64,000 nt of DNA from Lineus longissimus (Eukaryota > Nemertea > Pilidiophora > Heteronemertea > Lineidae). The stretch is taken from assembly GCF_910592395.1 (NCBI RefSeq), contig NC_088309.1, positions 10,668,501 to 10,732,500 of the forward strand, read 5' to 3'. Under the pieces are notes generated by a model. It was not told the origin of the DNA. It searched no databases and saw only the letters and a program-made list of their open reading frames with translations. Position 1 is the stretch's first letter; each line of letters opens with the position of its first letter. Of this stretch, positions 61,701 to 64,000 are shown one piece after another. The position numbers and the translations under genes are program-made.

Positions 61701-62750
61701 GTTGTTCCACATCACGAGCCGCTGGGGGGTGTCTTTTACCTGTTCCTTTTTTACGAACCTCTGGCAAATGGTGTTAACTTCAGCCCCACTATCCAGTTGA
61801 AAGTGGAGGTGAGTTCCATTGACCTCCATTTTGGCGGTAAGAATATCTCGTTTGCGTTTACCAGTCATGACATTGGCCATCCAATAATCGTCATTTTCAT
61901 CATCATCATCAGCATCAGCACTAACCATTTTGACCACGCCAGGTTTTTTGCATTTTGCCCGGAAGTGATTCTCGCCATGACACTGACTGCACGTTTTGCC
62001 CCAGGCAGGGCAATCCGTTTTTCGCATAGGGTGTTCCCGACCACAGAACTTGCATTCCCTAGTCGGAACTGCAGCTGCCCCATATTGGGCCTTTGGCACT
62101 TTTGAGGTAGCCCCACCTAGAGGCTTTTTAGGCCACGAGTTTCTGTCCTTAACACGCTTGACACTTGCAGCGCTAGTACCATCTAAGTCTGTGCCGAGGG
62201 CTTTCCCCTGCACCGTTGCATTTTCTGCCGCCTTGCAGATATTGATAGACGTTTCCAATGTTAAATTCCTCTCCCTCAGCAGGAGTTTCTGTGTCTCGCG
62301 GTCATGTATGCCAAGCACAATACGGTCCCGGAGAATTGAATCGACAGAGTCAGCATGATAGTTACAGGTTTTGATTTTATTCCGTATGTCAGATAGGAAT
62401 GACTCGAATGTTTCATCCCCCGTTTGCATCCGTTGGTTGAATAGGAAACGTTCATAGGTTTCATTCACTTCGCCAATAGCATAAACGTTGAATTTCGTAA
62501 GAATTTCTGCCACAGTCCGCTCATTATCCGGGGTATCGAACTTGAATCCATTGTGGATACGAAGACCATCGTCCCCGATCGTGTGTAGTAGCAGGGCAAC
62601 ACGATAGGGCCTGTCCTGAGCAGCCAAGTTTGTAATTATGGCATAATTTGTCCATTTCTGCCTAAAAATTCTCCAGTTCTCTGCGATGCTAGATACATCT
62701 TTAAAATCAGGAGGGTTTGGGGGCCTTATCCCCTGGACAGGACGTGCCAT
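58725..62750 (-). CDS. Gag-Pol polyprotein of a Ty3/Gypsy retrotransposon (1341 aa, intact)
   Basis: Gag occupies about residues 1-230. Two zinc knuckles follow: an atypical one (C233, C236, H240, C247) and a canonical C-X2-C-X4-H-X4-C (C254, C257, H262, C267). The retropepsin motif LDSGAE has its DSG at 320-322. The reverse transcriptase has LDVKNAF with D522 and the catalytic pair IADD (D584, D585) in place of the usual Y-x-DD. RNase H follows with D737 in LQVDSSKDG, E in EKELLA (about 773) and D in VENDHKPL. The integrase has the H947/H950/C980/C983 zinc finger and a catalytic triad D1025, D1064, E1100 with 35 residues between the last two. The second Asp lies in TDPGSQ rather than the common TDNGSQ. 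The C-terminus (RRTSTRIHVAPQYLKDYV) is the tail common to these elements. No chromodomain, no env, no stop or frameshift. The start ATG is the first in frame, 220 nt after the leader begins. Confidence 0.95.
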   Translation of the reverse strand: MARPVQGIRPPNPPDFKDVSSIAENWRIFRQKWTNYAIITNLAAQDRPYRVALLLHTIGDDGLRIHNGFKFDTPDNERTVAEILTKFNVYAIGEVNETYERFLFNQRMQTGDETFESFLSDIRNKIKTCNYHADSVDSILRDRIVLGIHDRETQKLLLRERNLTLETSINICKAAENATVQGKALGTDLDGTSAASVKRVKDRNSWPKKPLGGATSKVPKAQYGAAAVPTRECKFCGREHPMRKTDCPAWGKTCSQCHGENHFRAKCKKPGVVKMVSADADDDDENDDYWMANVMTGKRKRDILTAKMEVNGTHLHFQLDSGAEVNTICQRFVKKEQVKDTPQRLVMWNNTKVQPLGEATLPVINVRNKLRYLVKFVVVPNSLSCLLGLDTIRVMELITVNADKFIAQVKKQELGDLGEAHLCVDTDVKPRALPCKNVPVAINGDVKLELERLVEMGVLQGVTEPTPWVSQMAVVRKPNGKLRICIDPQALNVALMREHYKLPTVDDVLPMLHDAKVFSKLDVKNAFWHIRLDEASSLLTTMITPFGRFRWTRLPFGLKVSSEIFQRKLTEALSGLDGVFTIADDIIAAGCGKTKSAALEDNDSKLEKLYQRCDERHIILNNDKKEVGKPEIRFHGHLFTEEGVKADDSKVEAIMRMPNPTDLPGVKRFCGMVQYMARFLPNLSADLEPIRALTRKETAWNWSGDCDKAMDTVKKKLSETPVLAYFDTNKDVMLQVDSSKDGVGAVLLQDGRPVEYASRSLSSAERNWAQIEKELLAVVYGLERFDQYTYGTKVVVENDHKPLYSILRKPLNQAPKRLQALMMRIHRYDVDFRFLKGSELIIADTLSRAYLDVPDTTTRILNVKSAYTMSDARLEEVRKATDNDNALKTLESLILKGWPEYKHLVPSDVRVYFDFRDTLSCDNGIILKGEAILIPSSLRQDIKQRLHSAHLGYNSMVRRARRLVFWPGLAQDIKQLVASCEPCQALRARNPKEPLLPQDDGRGPWDKVASDIFEIEGQRYLVTIDCYSNFLEVDPLPSMTSGRVIAILKKHFSRYGIPRILITDPGSQLTSGDFREFTKNWGITHVESSPGHHSANGKAEAAVKVAKHLLIKTRKSGTDPNLALLELRNTPREDTGRSPAEMLFGHSTRSVIPYIQQKPSGGDSVSLNRRRERRKERMRQSHDKKACELRRLPVGQVVYFEYRERERWILGTIVGVLGNRTYEVEGRTGGKYRRNRVQMRPTAVKLPLRPSGLHNPNVLFPNAPQQVLDLPESTPDNLPQNQSVNHAPQNATPPVVENSSLDYNHGQLSGPKPTDTVPTPPRRTSTRIHVAPQYLKDYVRK

Positions 62751-62970
62751 TTCAAAGTTCTAGTTACAAACGTCGTTTGAGCGGCAGTGTACACCCGAGT
62801 GTACAGTATCGTACAGAGTCAATGTACACGCTACACAGTACAGTCACACACGTGTAGTTTACCGGCAGGATTTCCGAGACCGGTTTCAACCCAGACTACT
62901 TTAGATTAACGCAATAATTATACAGTCTATCATTTCTCGGGAAGCTTGAGTCTTTTCACCTCGCTGCCAC
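62751..62970 (-). other. Gypsy 5' leader with a possible primer binding site
   Basis: On the minus strand the leader starts GTGGCAGCGAGGTGAAAAG directly after the neighbouring LTR. TGGC...CGAGG is loosely like the 3' end complement of a tRNA-Ser, so this may be the primer binding site, though the match is imperfect. The leader contains several GTGTACAST words (62790-62850), for example TACACTCGGGTGTACACTG. Confidence 0.45.
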
Positions 62971-63241
62971 TGTCGTTTAGTTTGACAAGAATGTTTCGTA
63001 GTTTTACTTGCAGTAACTCAAAGATGCTAACACAAGGAGTTCTTGATGATAACTGGTTTATTTGATCGTATAGTGGTAATATGTATGGTTAGGTACAACA
63101 AAGAACATAATCTTAATCTTATAAGTATGCTGCAACTTCCTGTCTTGAAAGGGGTTGCTAATCTGTGTGGAGACAGAGAGTCTAGGAACAGAATTACCAC
63201 AAGGGTCCCTTGTGGGAAACAGCCTTGGGCAATATTCGACA
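62971..63241 (-). repeat. 271-bp LTR, best assigned to the BEL/Pao element's 3' end
   Basis: On the minus strand it starts TGTCGAATATTGCCC and ends CTAAACGACA, so TGTCG and CGACA are inverted ends. It contains AATAAA (63057-63062). It differs from the 146-bp LTR. A purine/GC-rich GGCCCCGGAGGA (63253-63242) stands directly before it, like a polypurine tract, downstream of BEL/Pao coding sequence. Its other side abuts the Gypsy leader. Confidence 0.65.
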
Positions 63242-63689
63242 TCCTCCGGGGCCAACAAAATGAGTTAATTACTCTGATTAAAACACGAGCTTATCCTGCT
63301 GATCCAACTACAGTCAAAACAACAATCAAGCAATTACACATAATCTAATCTAAAGCATAGAGGCAACCAAAGGTTATGAATGGAGGAAACTAAATTAGTT
63401 TGAAATCAAAAGTCAGTGTTACTATATATAACAGTCAATGAAGCAGAAGAGCTTAGAGTCATGATGCAAGCTCGTAAGTATGCATAGTCCAAAACTAAGA
63501 ACAAATGTGCACGGCCCATGCCTATGCCAATGGAAGTTAATATACACTGCAAACAGTCATAAAAAGGTCTCTTGAATGTAGACGCAATATAAAACAATAA
63601 ATGATAATGACTTATTTCACCTAATGTGACGATACTAATTAAACATTATCCAAACATATGGAAGTGAATCGCTTCAAAATATTTCCAAA
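63242..63689 (-). other. BEL/Pao 3' non-coding region with polypurine tract
   Basis: About 450 bp between the pol stop and the LTR. The final 12 nt (63253-63242, GGCCCCGGAGGA in element sense) form the likely polypurine tract. No other gene is seen. Confidence 0.55.
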
Positions 63690-63998
63690 TTATACTCCAA
63701 GCAGACTAATCACTGTCAACAAACAAGTCATAAAGTTTTCAGACTGATCGCGGATTTTCATTTTCGCGATTGCAGCAGAATTGCGGGTTGGCCTCGTTGG
63801 AGGCGCAGTGTTATCGGGCGAAGTGTCTTTTTTGTCATAATCCGCACAGTTTATTTCGAGAGGATAGAGATGCGCGACGGCGCGATTTGATATTCCAGAG
63901 TTTGTTTTCACCTTTGCTACTCGAGTGAGGCCATCGGGGCCGGTCAGAAGATCAATCGCTATACCTAGTCTCCAGTTGCGGCGCGGGTGGTCCTTGTC
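63690..63998 (-). CDS. C-terminus of a BEL/Pao Pol polyprotein (5' part outside the window)
   Basis: The minus strand is open from the window edge to a stop at 63690. The peptide DKDHPRRNWRLGIAIDLLTG is followed by PDGLTRVAKVKTNSG and ISNRAVAHLYPLEINC. This is the pattern of the domain that ends BEL/Pao Pol proteins (DUF5641: H-P-R-x-x-W-x-L-G, then G-x-D-G-x-x-R-V-x-x-V-x-T-x-S-G, then R-x-V-x-x-L-x-P-L-E). A Pro/Thr/Arg tail with RNSAA follows. Protease, RT and integrase would lie to the right. Confidence 0.75.
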   Translation of the reverse strand, partial: DKDHPRRNWRLGIAIDLLTGPDGLTRVAKVKTNSGISNRAVAHLYPLEINCADYDKKDTSPDNTAPPTRPTRNSAAIAKMKIRDQSENFMTCLLTVISLLGV

Positions 63999-64000
63999 AT

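Larger units (their letters stand above)
58247..62970 (-). mobile_element. Ty3/Gypsy LTR retrotransposon (5' LTR not in the window)
   Basis: In transcript order the element has a ~220-nt leader (62970-62751), one gag-pol ORF (62750-58725), a 3' non-coding stretch (58724-58405), a polypurine tract (58404-58393) and a 146-bp 3' LTR (58392-58247). The order protease, RT, RNase H, integrase defines the Ty3/Gypsy group. The single fused ORF, the IADD-type RT and the absence of an envelope gene resemble the invertebrate K02A2.6-like elements. The intact frame points to a recent insertion. The matching 5' LTR is absent from its expected place. Confidence 0.9.

Noticed and set aside
61444-62358. Plus-strand frames of 100-120 codons at 61-62 kb
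   Set aside because: Antisense shadows of the Gypsy gag-pol ORF.
1-64000. tRNA, rRNA or other structured RNA genes
   Set aside because: A read-through for GGTTCGAATCC-type B boxes and cloverleaf ends found none convincing.

Overview
This is a eukaryotic, almost certainly animal, genomic window. Coding sequence on the minus strand is broken into short exons (78-226 bp) with matching GT-AG junctions and consistent codon phase. The rest is AT-rich non-coding DNA full of minisatellites, MITE-like DNA elements and retrotransposons. There are no operons, ribosome binding sites or bacterial-style dense genes. The repeat mix (pogo/Tigger-, piggyBac- and PIF/Harbinger-like non-autonomous elements, a Ty3/Gypsy element with an IADD-type RT, a BEL/Pao element) fits a marine invertebrate. 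The species cannot be named from sequence alone.

From 1168 to 39610 runs one minus-strand gene. I recovered twelve internal exons, about 591 codons, whose phases fit end to end. Neither the start nor the stop codon is identified. In transcript order it gives a charged helical segment, a Ser/Pro-rich segment with several SP/TP sites, then a long coiled coil. It looks like a centrosomal, ciliary-rootlet or Golgi-type coiled-coil protein, but I do not recognise the orthologue.

Its introns carry most of the repeats. There are three 178-bp MITEs (2923, 26476, 32614) and a related-type 1-kb element (28768). There are a TTA-flanked hairpin MITE (5423), a TTAA-flanked piggyBac-like MITE (9350), a GC-rich palindromic element (10342) and a retroposon tail with a 12-bp target duplication (13121). 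A 1.49-kb element at 19829 is packed with short CACTG/GACTG motifs. Satellites lie at 7180, 14872, 24049 (a 156-bp unit holding a 21-bp-arm hairpin), 31236, and 35429/35785 (two arrays in inverted orientation that share one unit).

From 39.6 to 58 kb I see no gene I can defend, only more repeats: a 762-bp TIR element (40449), a 490-bp inverted repeat (42682), arrays at 48160 and 49262, a 450-bp TIR element (50813), and a 621-bp repeat (52732) related to one at 37309.

The right end (58247-64000) is a retrotransposon nest on the minus strand. An intact 1341-codon Ty3/Gypsy gag-pol ORF has its polypurine tract and a 146-bp 3' LTR. On its 5' side lies not the matching LTR but a 271-bp LTR that fits the 3' end of a BEL/Pao element, whose last pol codons run off the window edge. 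The simplest reading is a BEL/Pao insertion at the 5' end of the Gypsy element.
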